From: Athripsodes cinereus
Lineage: Eukaryota; Arthropoda; Insecta; Trichoptera; Leptoceridae
Length of the DNA: 64,000 nucleotides
Direction of reading: 5' to 3'
Assembly (NCBI GenBank): GCA_947579605.1
Contig: OX388329.1
Coordinates: 25,190,299 to 25,254,298 of the forward strand
Shown: positions 1 through 11,571 of the stretch, one piece after another
Numbering within the stretch: the stretch's first letter is position 1
Layout: every line of letters begins with the position of its first letter
Position numbers and translations under genes: made by a program
The notes under the pieces: generated by a model
The model's database searches: none
What the model saw: only the letters and a program-made list of their open reading frames with translations
Told to the model about the DNA's origin: nothing

Positions 1-650
1 TAAAATTGCTTAATTAAATCAAATTACAATACAAATCAAATCAAATATTCTCAAAAGTGTTCTTAGTAAGGACTGACGAGAGTCCGAAACTTTATCTATT
101 CCTTGATGAATATCTCTATTATTGTTCAGCAAATATTGAGTCTTTCATAAAAAGCTCAATATTCATCTAGTCTTTCCCGACGACCCATGATTCTCTTAAT
201 ATTTCTTTTTTGCATCATTTAATTATGAAGTATTGCAGTTGGTCCGCATCAATATGAATTTCCATATTATCATACCTGCAAATACAATGTAGGTACATAG
301 GGTAATAGCTACATGTTTGGTTCTATTTGCACTATTTTAATTGCCTAGGTGCTAGTGTTAGCTGTGTAGCAATGTTATATTAGTATTACATTGTCAATAT
401 TGTTTTGTGCAAATATTTACTTTTATATCAGACAGTTAAAGCACAAAACATAATATCGAAACATTTAAATATGAGTTACGAAAAGCCCTTCTCTGAAAGG
501 TAATATAAAAATAATACAATGGAATGACAAAATATAACATTTAATGACAGTAATTCACAAAAGATTGAGATAATCCTAAACTATGATTTGAATCTTGTAG
601 ATACATTAAGCACCCATAGCCAGAACAATTTGGAAAGGTCATTATATTCT
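1..650. other. AT-rich DNA without recognisable features
   Basis: All six frames are densely stopped. Only short TA-rich and TAGGTA-type words are seen. I find no repeat family member or gene here. Confidence 0.6.
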
Positions 651-654
651 CTAT

Positions 655-730
655 TTTGCCCTGTTCGGGAATCGAGCTTAAAATCTCGTGACTCATAGGA
701 AAGAACGTTGCCTCATCCCCACTACAGCCA
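655..730 (-). mobile_element. SINE-3 tRNA-like fragment
   Basis: Read on the minus strand this has the layout of a tRNA head: GTGGGGATGAGGCAACGTTC, then GAGTCACGAGATT and a B-box-like CTCGATTCCC. A second copy lies at 48505-48600 (plus) and a weaker one at 13990-14085. It is not a functional tRNA, since the arms do not pair well. A decayed tRNA-derived SINE head is the best reading. Confidence 0.45.
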
Positions 731-1167
731 TCTATGTTTGATTATAAAAAAAACATGAACTGTTTTTATGTGTCAATAGGATTCATATTTTTAGTATCAA
801 AATCCATGTCTTTACATTATTAATTCTATAATATGTATAAATTATAAATATTCCATATCACAGATTATATACAATTATTTTCGCTTGCTTCTTTGATATG
901 GTTTAGTATCTCCAATACACATAGTTTTTGATAATTTTTTTCATCTTATATTTTAATACAAAAAAATAAATAATGAAACATAATATATTTAAACCAAAAT
1001 AGGAGGTAAATAAAGTGATCGGTAAATATATTGAAGATTCTCGGACTATTTAGAATGGTTGAGAGATTTGGGGCTTAAATCCTTTCGCTGACTTGCTAGC
1101 GCTACATACTTTGTCTTTACGACATAATCATACGATATACTATTACTATAACATTGTTTAGTTGAAT

Positions 1168-1242
1168 ATATCTTTATGGCGTTCCGTTCTCTTTGTCTAC
1201 CCCACTTGGGGTTACGATTTCTCATACAAGTACGTCGGTTTT
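1168..1242. mobile_element. LINE-Q 3' fragments, partly inverted
   Basis: Positions 1168-1213 match the plus-oriented LINE-Q end at 19915-19945 (GCGTTCCGTTCTCTTTGTC, then CCCCACTTGGG). Positions 1214-1242 match an upstream part of the same element (around 19840-19865) in the opposite orientation. The fragment is therefore rearranged. An open frame on the minus strand across it is an accident of the repeat. Confidence 0.55.
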
Positions 1243-1243
1243 T

Positions 1244-1372
1244 AATGATAATAATAACTAGCCAAGTCATAACACCTCCTGAACAATAGGGTCATTAACT
1301 TTGCCTCGAATATCTCCACACTCTCTAGAGTTCGCAAATCATAAAGAATTTTCTTACTTAGCACACAACCAT
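1244..1372 (-). mobile_element. LINE-W 3' fragment
   Basis: On the minus strand it aligns with the 3' part of the LINE-W copy at 31975-32364: the region around AGAGTGTGGAG, then CAAAGTTAATGACCCTATTG, then CAGGAGGTGTTATGA. It is frameshifted and ends in AATAATAAT next to the LINE-Q fragment. Confidence 0.55.
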
Positions 1373-3100
1373 CTCTTACTTAACCACGTGAGTCAAGTTC
1401 TAGGACGCTGGTGTGTCCTCATAAACTTCTCTTATAGATAGGTATATCTTCATTGTATATTTTCCCATTCATTCGTTCCACATTATTTAAAACCACTTTT
1501 CCATACTCCAATATCTGATGTTAAATACCTTTGAACATAATCCTATGTTATTAAAAAAAAGTATTGAAAAGGGTATCGATATGTCAAAAATTAATCCAAT
1601 ACAAAATACATTTTCCATAGCTTTAAATGAAAATGTAGTACAAAAACTCCCCATCACATTAAAATGATGTACATTATAAACGAATTTGTCACACACACAA
1701 AATCGCCGAAATGTAAACAAGAGTTTATTAAATCGTGTGTGAATCGGGTTAAAAGTTATCAATGAACCATCATATATGTAGGTAGGTACATTATATGTAT
1801 TGAATTATTTCACAAATTTTCACTTTCCAACTTTACCTATATATTATTATGTACATACATACATACATTTATACGCCACTAGAATCCACACCAAACTACT
1901 ACAACTATATTCATATCATTCACATACTTACACACATAAATCTGTTGATGGGAGAGGAACTAAGCTATGTCGATTTTTGTCCTAATTGACTGACATAGGA
2001 ACATAAATTTGTGTAGTTTATTTATGAATGAAAAATACTTTTATTAGTTTTATAAAGATTTATCTTAGGTGAAGCGAGTTTCAATTTGAGACGCCTTTCG
2101 CTGATCCAAAGTATTTTCTTGTTCATTAATAATAAATATTGTATTTGAAAATAAATACTTAGCAGTAAAATGGTATATTATTTATTTATTTATTTCATAA
2201 AAAAGCAGTAAATGGCTTTCACTGCTCACAAATAAATACTAAATATTCACCGATATTTTTTTTACAATTAATCTTTGAATAAGATCATATATTTAAATCT
2301 AACATGTACCTTCGGCTTGTCGCGCGGTAGCTTAATAAGCCATAGCACAACTGATTCACATTCAATGACACACAATTAATTACCTTAACGTTTTTCCAAA
2401 TATATTTTCTATGTTATTCTGTCCTCATTCATCTTTTTACGTGGCCAAACCACCGCAGATAATTCACTCTCATTCTTATCCCTACCGCATCTTTCACTCC
2501 ACAATCCTCACGAATAATAATACTTTGAATTGGCGTACATATATTAAAGTGACATTAATTCTTGACACAATATGGTTTCCCTCCAACTAACAGAAATGTT
2601 AACCAAACCAACACTATTTATAGTGTGTAGGTACCCATGTATAATAATGTATTTGTTAGTACGTAGATATAATGTCGGTTAGTACTATTGTATACTTACC
2701 TAATAACACTACCAAAAAATCACCTGTTGCATTCCCCACAAAAATATGTAGTGTTTCATTATACTTCGTTTTCAAACTACATGTGTGTAATACTCACTAC
2801 AATCATAATATTATAATGGTGAAATACATTCCCATATGTACTAGTTTTTGAGTCTGCTACAAGAGAAAGCAATTATCAAATTTGCAATATTACAGTGGAT
2901 AGTTTAAGTTAGCGTTATCTTAGGTGGTTGAAAGTTTAATAGTAGATTTTCGTATACATTTCTATCATCGCTTTTCTGTACGTTTTTCACTCTTTTCTGC
3001 GTCAATCGATAAAAGTGTTCGTTCAATTTCTTCCCCTACGATATTCTTGACGCTCTGATATTAGTTTTATCGTAGGAACAGTGTTCTTAAGTAAAATAAA
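1373..3100. other. AT-rich DNA with small repeat scraps
   Basis: No gene is seen. A minus-strand (AAAT)n LINE tail lies at about 2165-2215 (TTTATTTATTTATTTC followed by GCAGTAAATGGC). A scrap of SINE-2 (GCGGTAGCTTAATAAGC) lies at about 2318-2340. The open frames at 1487-1762 and 1800-1985 resemble no family I know and I treat them as chance. Confidence 0.5.
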
Positions 3101-3103
3101 GAC

Positions 3104-3310
3104 CAGATGCCTGAGTCAATAACACATTTTCACGTTACGTTTTCGTTCCGTTAACGTTCGAGTATAAACGAAGTTGCAAGCAAGTGTCAATTTCGTTGCT
3201 AAGATACACAATAGTTACGAAAATTAACACTTTGCCGCAACATCGTCTGCATTTGAACGCTAACGGAACGAAAACGTAACGTGAAAATGTGATATTGACT
3301 CAGGCCTCTG
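3104..3310. mobile_element. MITE-1 copy 1
   Basis: This is a 201 bp near-palindrome (3107-3307). The left end is ATGCCTGAGTCAATAACACA and the right end is its inverse, GTGATATTGACTCAGGCCT. The arms pair over roughly 75 bp around a centre containing TTGCTAAGATACACAATAG. It is flanked by CAG on the left (3104-3106) and CTG on the right (3308-3310). Three more copies occur at 12941-13150, 41763-41969 and 45618-45824. There is no coding capacity. Short target and AGGCCT ends suggest a PIF/Harbinger-type non-autonomous element, which is inference. Confidence 0.85.
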
Positions 3311-4600
3311 CACGTGAACTGCAATGTCGGACTATTTATCCAAAATTAATGCAACAGTAAGCACACAGTTATCACCTTAACTCATAAATGTTTTGTAATA
3401 ATATCTTTGATTGGGTACTTATGTAGGTATGTAGTTATTTATGCGTTATTTTTCCCGAAACTTAAAAAATGATCTTAACGATGAGACTTTTTGTAGACTG
3501 AACATTTTTTCTCACTTTTGCTATTAGTTTAGATATCGTTGGTGGACATTTAAACATATTCACAAACTTACTTATCTATTTGCGTAGGGATTTTCATATA
3601 GAACATTTAACCAATTAACACTCTATCTATCTATCTATATATGTATTATGAAATAACTACCATCAAACTAATGAGGTACAACTAATACCTGAATATTATA
3701 AAATATACCTGCATCATCAGATATTTCATTAACTAGGTACTCAGGAATCAAAAACAACGTGTAGATTGTTTCGGATTAAGGGTAACAATAATTCTCAATG
3801 TATCGGGTAGTTGTAGCTTTGACAATTGCGATGAATGATTGAACTGTTAGGTATTTTTTCAACCCATATTTATTATTATTTTAATAGATAAAACGACTTG
3901 AATAATAGATAATGCAATGTTTAATTTTTTGTGTAAAATGTAGTACACAATTTTCATTTAATTAACCGGTACAATATAAAAATATATATATATGTAAAGA
4001 GAGGAAGGAAAGAAGGGAGAAGAATTGTGTGTTTATTGTGAATTTGATATGGTTTTGTTACTCTATCTATAAAATTAAAATCAATACCAAACAGGAGAAT
4101 GATCCACTTTTAAAATAATGCCAAATTTTGAAATTTAAAAATACGCCAAATAATGCCAAAAGACTTTGTAACGTGTCTTTAAATTACAAATGCATATATG
4201 GCCTTGCCACTATAACGGTAAAAGGTATTCAAATTTATTTCGCTAAATGTGCTTTGTACAATTAAGTTACAAGGAGACATGTAATGGTTAATTGTAAAAA
4301 TCGATAATTCTTCTGTTTTCAATAAAAAATATAATAAAATATACTTTTTATTGTAAATATAAAGAAACATTATATGCTTCTCCAATTAAATCTGGTATCG
4401 AAAGAGTTCATAGCAATATCACTAAAATGGTAATAAATAGCAATATGCATAGGTATCTAGTAGTTTTTGAGGAAGCATTTTATTACTTTATTGGAAGCTG
4501 TAATAAAGAAAGGTATGAATACAGACATTTTCTTTGCATTAATATGTGATAATAAACGTGCAAACATGCTTGTTAATTATTATTTAATTATTTACGGTTA
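3311..4600. other. AT-rich DNA, no gene seen
   Basis: The stretch holds short runs such as CTATCTATCTATC near 3621 and (TA)n near 3983. The minus open frame at 4179-4385 is low-complexity and unrecognised. Confidence 0.5.
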
Positions 4601-4628
4601 GTGTTGTGGAATTCTCTTAAAATATTTT

Positions 4629-4670
4629 TTCGAGAAATTTACCGAGAAAATGCTCGGTAAATTTCTCGAA
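4629..4670. repeat. Perfect 18 bp inverted repeat (hairpin)
   Basis: The left arm 4629-4646 (TTCGAGAAATTTACCGAG) is exactly complementary to the right arm 4653-4670, with a 6 nt AAAATG loop. Related GAGAAATTTCTCG words recur at 5065-5120, at the other end of a roughly 500 bp stretch. The pair may therefore be the ends of an unrecognised element. Confidence 0.8.
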
Positions 4671-5394
4671 GTAGAGAATTTTCCGAGATTTTTTTTTTTT
4701 TTTTAACAATGTAATAATAATAAATACTTTATTCAATCAATCATTAACAATGTACAAATGTTGAGACAATTTATCACCAACATGGCTAGAATTAATTATG
4801 GAAACAATTTTTTTTTAAGTACCCACATAGAAAAAAGTGCTAATAACTGATGAAAATTCTTGATTTTTGACACCCCACATGCCCATATTTAAGTTAAAAA
4901 AAAAATTGCAGGTACGTACATGGAAAAAAGTGTTAATAACCTCCGATTTGGGCCTTAATCAGCCCCACAAATTTTTGGATAAATCAGGTTGGCTGCGAAG
5001 TGTACTGGGCGAAAGGTCATAATACCACTAAGAAAAATTATGGAGAGAATCTTCTCTTCCATCAGAGGAGAAATTTCTCGTTCTCGAGAAATTCCTTTGG
5101 AGAATTTTCTCTTCTTACATCACTATTTACGTTTATACCAATAATATTATCTATAATAAAATATGCACATAACAATTAATTCCTAATGTGATAGGCAAGT
5201 ATTCGTGAAACCTCGCGATAGTTAACATTTATAATACAATACTGATGAAGATTGCCATTAATCCCGATTGACGTATTTTTATTGTTTATATTCCGATGTA
5301 TGTAAATTCTTTATATCCCCTGGCTACCCTACTAGAGGAAGATGCCTCGATTGTAAAGTAGCAAATTAATTTATTGTTATCTATGCAATCTCAT

Positions 5395-5600
5395 TACAAT
5401 CCAATCGCCAGTTCAACGCTCCTCTCGGGAGAATAGATGGAAACCAGTCTGTTTCATTCAGAGCATATTTGAGTTCATTTATTTAATCAGCTCTTTTAAC
5501 TACATTCTTAACAATTTTATGTCATAAGAATGATGTGCCGTGAAAGAGATACTTTGAACATCGGAAACGTTGTGGATGAAAATTTAGTGCTCATTTTGGC
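5395..5600 (-). mobile_element. LINE-R 3' fragment, decayed
   Basis: On the minus strand 5395-5470 matches the LINE-R end: CTGAATG, then a TCCATC- and TCTCCCGAGAGGAGCG-like segment just before the stop. Positions 5530-5600 resemble the upstream part around GAGCAC and GTTGGCC. It is indel-rich and non-coding. Confidence 0.5.
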
Positions 5601-5603
5601 CAA

Positions 5604-5660
5604 CTTACATTATTTATTTATTTACGGCTAATTAGCCTTTTACACAATAATTTTTTTACA
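5604..5660 (-). mobile_element. (AAAT)n LINE tail
   Basis: On the minus strand the order is GTGTAAAAGGCTAATTAGCC, then GTAAATAAATAAATAATG. The same order (AAAGGCT..AGCCGT, then AAATAAAT) is seen at 50965-51020 and 56296-56341. This marks the 3' end of one LINE family. Confidence 0.55.
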
Positions 5661-6690
5661 TAGGTACAATATCATAACAAAACAAACATAGGTACCAAAC
5701 ACAATATTAATAAATCAATATTACAAACATATATAAAAAAACATGGGTAGGTATATAAAGGAGGAAGGGTTCATGCTAAGATGTTGATTCCTGATTATTG
5801 TCCATATAAATGTGATTGTAATGTGCAAATATTTTAAACTTTAGTATGTGGATTGGATCATGGAACAAGAATTTATTTCCGAGAATGTGAAGGCGATTTA
5901 TAATAGAATGTATGTGATAGTTGGTCCTTGCCTGCGCTTATTGATTATTATTATTGATCGGTTTATAAAGTCATATATATAATTTACTCATTACAATTGA
6001 TCTGAGGGATAGTGCCCACCAGGAAGACCCCCAAAATGTTGGAAGAACAGCTGGGCCTCCACATCGTAAGAGTAAAAAATGTTCAATACTACTTACTGAT
6101 TGTTCGATCAAATATTCAGACTTATCTTAGCATTTAAAAAACAAAATAATTTGAATTTATTAGATACCATTTTTAGTTGTTACAAATGTTCGATGTTCTG
6201 CGACTTATCCAGGTACAACCGATGGAATACCTAGTTATTTTTTTCGTGTTTATGAGTACCTACTCATACCTACGTGTGATCGATTTTAATACATCTATTG
6301 GTATTTTGGTAAAATTATATGCAATATATTTGCACGCCGGTAATGTATTCACCGGGTAACTAATTATTAATAGTACAGTCCTAAATGTACTTTTATTAGT
6401 ACCTCTAATATAATGCAATGGAAACAATCTCTCCGAACGTACGTTGTTATATACAACTATATGTAGGTACAGCTACATGAATACCTAATAACGCAACTCC
6501 ATGTTCAAATCTCTAAGTGCATTCTTGATGAGAATTGCGGGGTAGCAATTGTGAGGTAGGAATAGTATTCTCAATATCCAGCAGTAGTGCACACCAATCA
6601 CTATACCTACACATTTCAAACGACCGCCCGAAAGTTCGGATACGATTCCGATTTTGACGAGTTTCGTCCAAAATCTGATCTGTAGAGTTA
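5661..6690. other. No recognisable gene
   Basis: A slightly GC-richer patch at about 6000-6068 (around CACCAGGAAGACCCCC) could be a LINE scrap but I cannot assign it. Confidence 0.4.
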
Positions 6691-6691
6691 T

Positions 6692-6881
6692 TACTCTTGA
6701 CAAAATCTAAATACGATCTTAATCTTAATCATACGACTCACGAAGTGACTATTAGTCAAAAATACGTGCATACCAATCTCATGGTAGCGGTAGTGCGGTA
6801 GTTTTGACCATAGTCCCTTTGCGCGTCGTATGATTAAGATCAAGACTAGATCAAGATCGTATTTAGATTGTGTCAAGAGTA
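6692..6881. mobile_element. MITE-2 copy 1
   Basis: This is a 186 bp inverted-repeat element (6694-6879) with ends CTCTTGACAAAATCTAAATA and its inverse, flanked by TA on both sides (6692-6693 and 6880-6881). The arms contain CATACGAC and the GATCTTAATC words. A second copy lies at 9002-9200. A TA target and no coding capacity fit a Tc1/mariner-type MITE. Confidence 0.8.
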
Positions 6882-7120
6882 CGCTGTACGTTAAAGTTAC
6901 ATTGTGTGAGGTTACATTTGTAAATTTTTTACATCTTGTCAATGTGTAAGTCTTGTTTTTTGTTTTTAATTATTTACAAATAAAATTTAAATACTTATAC
7001 TCGTATTATTATTATTTGCTAACAACATGTTCGTCATGCAGTTTGGTAAATCGCGAGATAGTGATTGGTTTATTTATCGATTAATTTTGTAATGTTTATA
7101 TTTACTGTATTTGTGTCCCT
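6882..7120. other. AT-rich DNA
   Basis: No gene or repeat family is recognised. Confidence 0.4.
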
Positions 7121-7127
7121 TAAGACT

Positions 7128-7198
7128 GTAGGTTAATGATTAAATAAGGCTTTGAAAAGACCTCACCTTATTTGGTAAATTCCCAGACGGGACAAGTC
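7128..7198 (-). mobile_element. SINE-2 fragment
   Basis: On the minus strand it reads GTCCCGTCTGGGAATTTACC followed by AAATAAGGTGAGGTCTTTTC. This is the same order as the B-box end and body of the SINE-2 copy at 8290-8440. The tRNA-like head upstream is missing or diverged. Confidence 0.55.
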
Positions 7199-8285
7199 TA
7201 CTACACATTTTTTAACGTAAATATAATGAAAAACGAAAGAAAATGAGGAATGAAAATCGAAACTTTCGGTTGTTCGAAAGTTCATAACAAGAAATCGACT
7301 TTGCATCTGTTAATTTTTTTTGTAGTTAGTATTTTGTACAAGAAAATCAAAAACAAATTAGAAAATTATACTTACTCCATATAACTGCAGCTCTAAAATA
7401 ATAATTTATTTAAAAAAATACCCCGTGTTAATTGTTATTTTTACATTTACATTCATTCGATTATCACATGTAGTTAGTTCGCCATATACCTTATTATTAA
7501 AGAAGTCGTAATGGCATAGATAGATAGAAGCATTATTAAAAAAAAATACTTGGGTTCGAAATGCTTTGGTTCGAAATGGTTAAGTTCGAAATGCCGAGAA
7601 TAGTTTTAAGTGTCGGTCAGTTTTATTCGATCTCTGAATAATAATATAAATCGAATAGTACTAACACTAGCATGACCAATAATTGCGAATTTGTCCACCT
7701 TATATTATTAGCATTGTTAGTAGGCCGTATATTCGTATATGTATATCCACAATAGGCTGGACTGTTATTACCTATTATTATTATTATTACTATTATTATT
7801 AAGTATAGTTAGCCCAATCTAGGTGATCACAATAATATGTAGTGGTAATTTTAATACATACCTATGACATGGTAGGCAATATTCAGGGGTTTTGGGACCC
7901 ACCAATCTTGCCGTACAAGAAATTTTAAGGGTGCAATGTTCAACATGAAGACCGAGTCTTTCAATATACTTTTAGGGTGATGTTTATCCTTACCCGGCAC
8001 ATAATTAGGTTAAATTTGTTTTAAAATTCAATAAACATCAATATGTTACTCAATCTGTCCCTTATATTTTCGTGTAAAATAGAATTGTCATTGTAATGTA
8101 CAGAACCAAAAAAAAAAATATAAATATAGATACATGTCAGTAAAAGAAAAATACCTAGAGATAGGTACATTTCAATCTATTTATACTTCGAAATATTCAG
8201 CATCAGGTATTCATATTAGGTATCTTAGAACAATATCTACCTATATATGAAGCTTTCATTGGGGTTTATAAGAGAGAATATTGGA
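7199..8285. other. AT-rich DNA with a short TTCGAAATG triplet
   Basis: The word GGTTCGAAATG or a close variant occurs three times at 7553-7595, spaced about 15 bp. Otherwise no gene or repeat is seen. Confidence 0.5.
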
Positions 8286-8289
8286 GCCT

Positions 8290-8440
8290 TGAGCAAGTCA
8301 CCCGGTAGCTTAATTGGACAAAGCACATCTCGCGAAAGGATGGGTTGCGGGTTCAAGTCCCGTCTGGGGCACCACCAAATAAGGTAACGTTGTCTTTTCC
8401 AAGTCTTATAAGGTAGTTTCGTGTTCAATTTACATAGGTA
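8290..8440 (+). mobile_element. SINE-2, tRNA-derived
   Basis: The head is tRNA-like: CCCGGTAGCTTAATTGG (A-box position), GCGGGTTCAAGTCCCGTC (B box at about 8350-8360) and GGGGCACCACC. A non-tRNA body follows (AAATAAGGTAACGTTGTC). A second full copy lies at 49672-49790. RNA polymerase III would transcribe such heads. I see no CCA-trimmed acceptor stem, so I do not call a tRNA gene. The CPRRDLNPQP reading frame on the opposite strand is the usual artefact of such heads. Confidence 0.7.
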
Positions 8441-9000
8441 TGTGATATCATACAATGGTTTATTGTAATAATTAGATTGATAAAGTAAATAATATAGATC
8501 TTATTGATTTCGACCAATCTAATTAATGTGGACAAAATATTCTTCTTATATTTTTTTTCTAACAGGGAGTAGTGACATTACGAAAGCCCTTCATAGTACA
8601 TTAAGGTACTTTTAACAGTACTTGGCTGAGTATCTTTGGGGATGGTTTTAAAATAGGCGTTCATGTCTAACCCTCAATAATTTTCATCAAACAAAAATAT
8701 CAGTAGGTGCTTGAAAACTCATTCGAAATAACTTAACACATTGGTATCATCGGAACATGCAAAGAAAATACATATATGAACATTGCTTACTACGAGTATC
8801 TAGACATATCTTAATTTAATTCTGACTTAAAAATAAACCTTACTCAAAAAATAATATTATCCCTGAATAAACCAAAATTTAAATTACCTACGGAATATTT
8901 CTTTTAACAATGAATTAACTTTATTTAACACTGTAATTTAAAAATTGATAAATGATCATGGAAATAAGATTACTAATAAAATATTTTTATCCCTGCAGGG
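8441..9000. other. AT-rich DNA, nothing seen
   Basis: No gene or repeat family is recognised. Confidence 0.4.
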
Positions 9001-9001
9001 T

Positions 9002-9200
9002 TACTCTTGACAAAACTAAACACGATCTTAATCTAGTCTTGATCTTGATCATACGACGCACGAAGGGACTATGGTCAAAAACACCGCGCTACCGCTAACG
9101 CGCGATCGGTTCGTGTGTGTTTTTGGCCAATAGTCACTTCGTGCGTCGTATGATCAAGATCAAGACTAGATTAAGATCGTGTTTAGTTTTGTCAAGAGTA
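9002..9200. mobile_element. MITE-2 copy 2
   Basis: This 195 bp element (9004-9198) is flanked by TA (9002-9003, 9199-9200). The inverted arms are about 85 bp, start CTCTTGACAAAACTAAACAC and include ATCATACGACGCACGAAG. The arms are better preserved here than in copy 1, so it is the better reference. The plus open frame starting at 9117 lies over one arm and is not a gene. Confidence 0.85.
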
Positions 9201-9544
9201 GCGCTGCTGGTTAAATCAAAACCTAACTCACATAATTTTTCATTTGATAATGCCTTAACTATTACTCACTCCATGGCCTTAGTTTTATATGTATTATATC
9301 GAAAATTAAAAATTTTGACATCACAAAAATGAAAAAAAATCTTACTCAAAAAATAATTTTATCCTAGATTAAAAAATCGAGACCTTTTATAAGGAACAAA
9401 TTTAGTGAGACATAAAGATGAAACAATATTTTTCTCAGTTTGTCAGTAAGGTAACACTTAGTCTGGACTAGCTATTATTTCTTGTTTATAATAACGCCTA
9501 ATCTTCAAAGATCGTTACCTACCACTTCTTCTTGATATGTGAAG

Positions 9545-9724
9545 TTAATTTTTTTTTTATTTACGCGGCGGCAGAATTGCCATCCACACTTCTCAGCATT
9601 ATACAACCAGATAAGTCTCCATATGATCAGTCATGGTCACACAAAAACTTAACAGTCTAATGCCGGGAAAAATTCACCTATCCAGATATACAGGATATCA
9701 AAGGATTAGGCTCAAAACGCGGGA
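9545..9724 (-). mobile_element. LINE-V 3' UTR and 3' end
   Basis: This follows directly after the LINE-V stop codon. It contains TGTTAAGTTTTTGTGTGACC and ends in TTCTGCCGCCGCGTAAATAA plus an A run. The same UTR is found without coding sequence at 35815-35930 and 62860-62990 (minus) and its last part at 51028-51085 (plus). The shared end marks a family that was 5'-truncated on insertion. Confidence 0.75.
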
Positions 9725-10069
9725 TCAAAATACCAGCATTGTGCCTGAAATATCTGTGTTCAAAAACTTTTTTACCATATTAAAAGTGTTTATTATAATA
9801 GATTTTTGAATTTTAATATACAAATTAAACGGTAAATCTAATTTTTGTAAATTATTTATTAAAGATTTCGGAGTTACCCCTGTAGCTGACATGACTAAAG
9901 GTATTATATAAACGGATCTAGAATGCCAAATATTTTTTATTTCTCCTGCTAGTTCTGTATATTTACGTATTTTTTCTGCGACGGTTGTTTGTATATTATG
10001 TGTATTTGGGACAGCGATGTATATTAGGTACGTTATTTTATTACGTTTATCATGTAATACTAAATCGTA
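9725..10069 (-). pseudogene. LINE-V C-terminal reading frame (restriction-like endonuclease LINE)
   Basis: An open frame of about 114 codons has no internal stop and lacks a start of its own. It begins YDLVLHDKRNKITYLIYIAV, continues with NTHNIQTT, EKIRKY, ELAGEIKNIW, IIPLVMSATGVTPKSL, and ends near QKSIIINTFNMVKKFL before TGA at 9725-9727. This is the tail seen after the reverse transcriptase in LINEs with a C-terminal restriction-like endonuclease (R2/R4-like group). In that family a PD...D core is expected near the start, typically LIDIAVP. Here the Asp of that word is Tyr, so the nuclease would be inactive. A stop codon precedes the fragment, so it is a dead 5'-truncated copy. Clade assignment is less sure than the LINE call. 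Confidence 0.7.
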
Positions 10070-10920
10070 TTATTAAGTAGATATATGAAATGAATTAATA
10101 TTATCAAGTACAGATTCAAGTTGTTACATAAGTACGAGTGTTATACGGTATCTATACAGTCTAGCTTCAAAAGAGGATTGCGTTTTTATAAGTGTTTTAC
10201 CCACTTGTGAATTAGCTACCGCCGCTGAATAGCTAACGCCGCATATGTGAACTTTTTCGCTATTTTCTTTACTGCATAAAGTGTAATCTTATAATACGTA
10301 GGCACCTACGTACGTACCTACATGCCTCATAATGCATAATATAATAGGCACGCATATTTTTATTAGGTTTATTTTTTATTTATTCTATGATGCTTATATT
10401 GATTGTATACCAATAATACGCACTAGATTTTATTATTAGTATTTGTACGAATAAAACACTGATGTTTATTTATTTATTTAGTTTCAAACAATTTTTATAC
10501 ACAATCAAAGCTAACTCTAATTTCAGATTAAATATATCATACTGAAAACAGATCAACAGATATCATCTATAATTAAGACCTAATTAAAATTCAAGTTTAC
10601 AAAAAGGAAATAGAACTAATATAATTATTACTATTAATATTAGTCTGAAGATGAAACGAAAACCCCTGAAAGCCATCATATAAAAAATAAGTTTTGTGGA
10701 AGTTCTCCAGACTATGTGTTTTTTTTTCTATTAATTATATACTATCAAAATACTTGATTATCTGAAGATTGTGACTAATATACCTTATATTGTTTACTAC
10801 CCATCTCCATTCGTTGAGATCTTTTATCGGGTGTATAAAATACCAAATTAGTTATTTATAAATGACTAAATGGATGTAAAAAAACAAAGCCTTATTTTTG
10901 ACGATTAATTCAGGCTAGCT
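10070..10920. other. AT-rich DNA, no gene seen
   Basis: A short TTTATTTATTTA run lies at about 10465-10480. Nothing else is recognised. Confidence 0.4.
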
Positions 10921-10924
10921 ATCA

Positions 10925-11115
10925 CCCACTCATCTTCTTCTCTGTCTAAATTAATTGCCCCTGAAAGCTACTGGGATCGGCTCTTCTCGTCCTGAGGTTG
11001 TATTTTCTTCTTTATCGTATGTCATCTTCATCTAGATCTTTTCTCCGCAGGATCCTGTCACATTGTGTCATCCAGTTATTCTTTGGTTTACCTCTTTATG
11101 GATGTCGAAGGAGTT
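10925..11115 (-). mobile_element. LINE 3' fragment (RTE-like)
   Basis: The plus strand shows the typical inverse of a LINE end: ATCGGCTCTTCTCGTCCT, then GTCATCCAGTTATTCTTTGG and TTTACCTCTTTATGGATGTC. A related piece lies at 47495-47640. It is too short and frameshifted to give a protein. Confidence 0.5.
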
Positions 11116-11571
11116 TCATTTAATTAGTTTTCATACACTTACTACAAAAAAATAATATCAATGTTATTTTTCAGGTAGGTAAAATTTTCATATTTAAAAA
11201 AAATCTCGTTTAACTTGTTACGCAAAAAATACACGATGTAGAAACATCTTCAATAAAAAGAAATTATTCACTCTTTTTAAAATTCTAATATTCACATGTT
11301 TTTCTATTATTATTATTACTATTCTTATTACTTACTATTTTATAATATGGAAAAAACGTGCTCAGTGTAAAAATTATCACGACATATTATGATGATATTT
11401 CGTACGACTCGTGTGTGTATTAGGTACATTTTTACTACACAATACAGTGAAATACCATTTGAACGAGTACAGATTTAACAAAAATTTCAGCATAACGACT
11501 GTCTAAGCTGGACCAAATTCAGGAAGCTGTTTGTTTTGTTTTGATAGATTTGAGGAAAACCCATGAATGAC

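Noticed and set aside
3308..3316. CTGCACGTG to the right of MITE-1 copies 1 and 4 as a shared host repeat
   Set aside because: The match does not continue and the left flanks differ, so it is probably coincidence or a weak target preference.
8292..8378. Possible tRNA gene
   Set aside because: A and B boxes are present, but the acceptor stem does not pair and the same head with a non-tRNA body recurs at 49670. It is a SINE.
8237..8455. Minus open frame with CPRRDLNPQP
   Set aside because: It is the well-known artefact of translating a tRNA-like SINE head (here SINE-2) in antisense.
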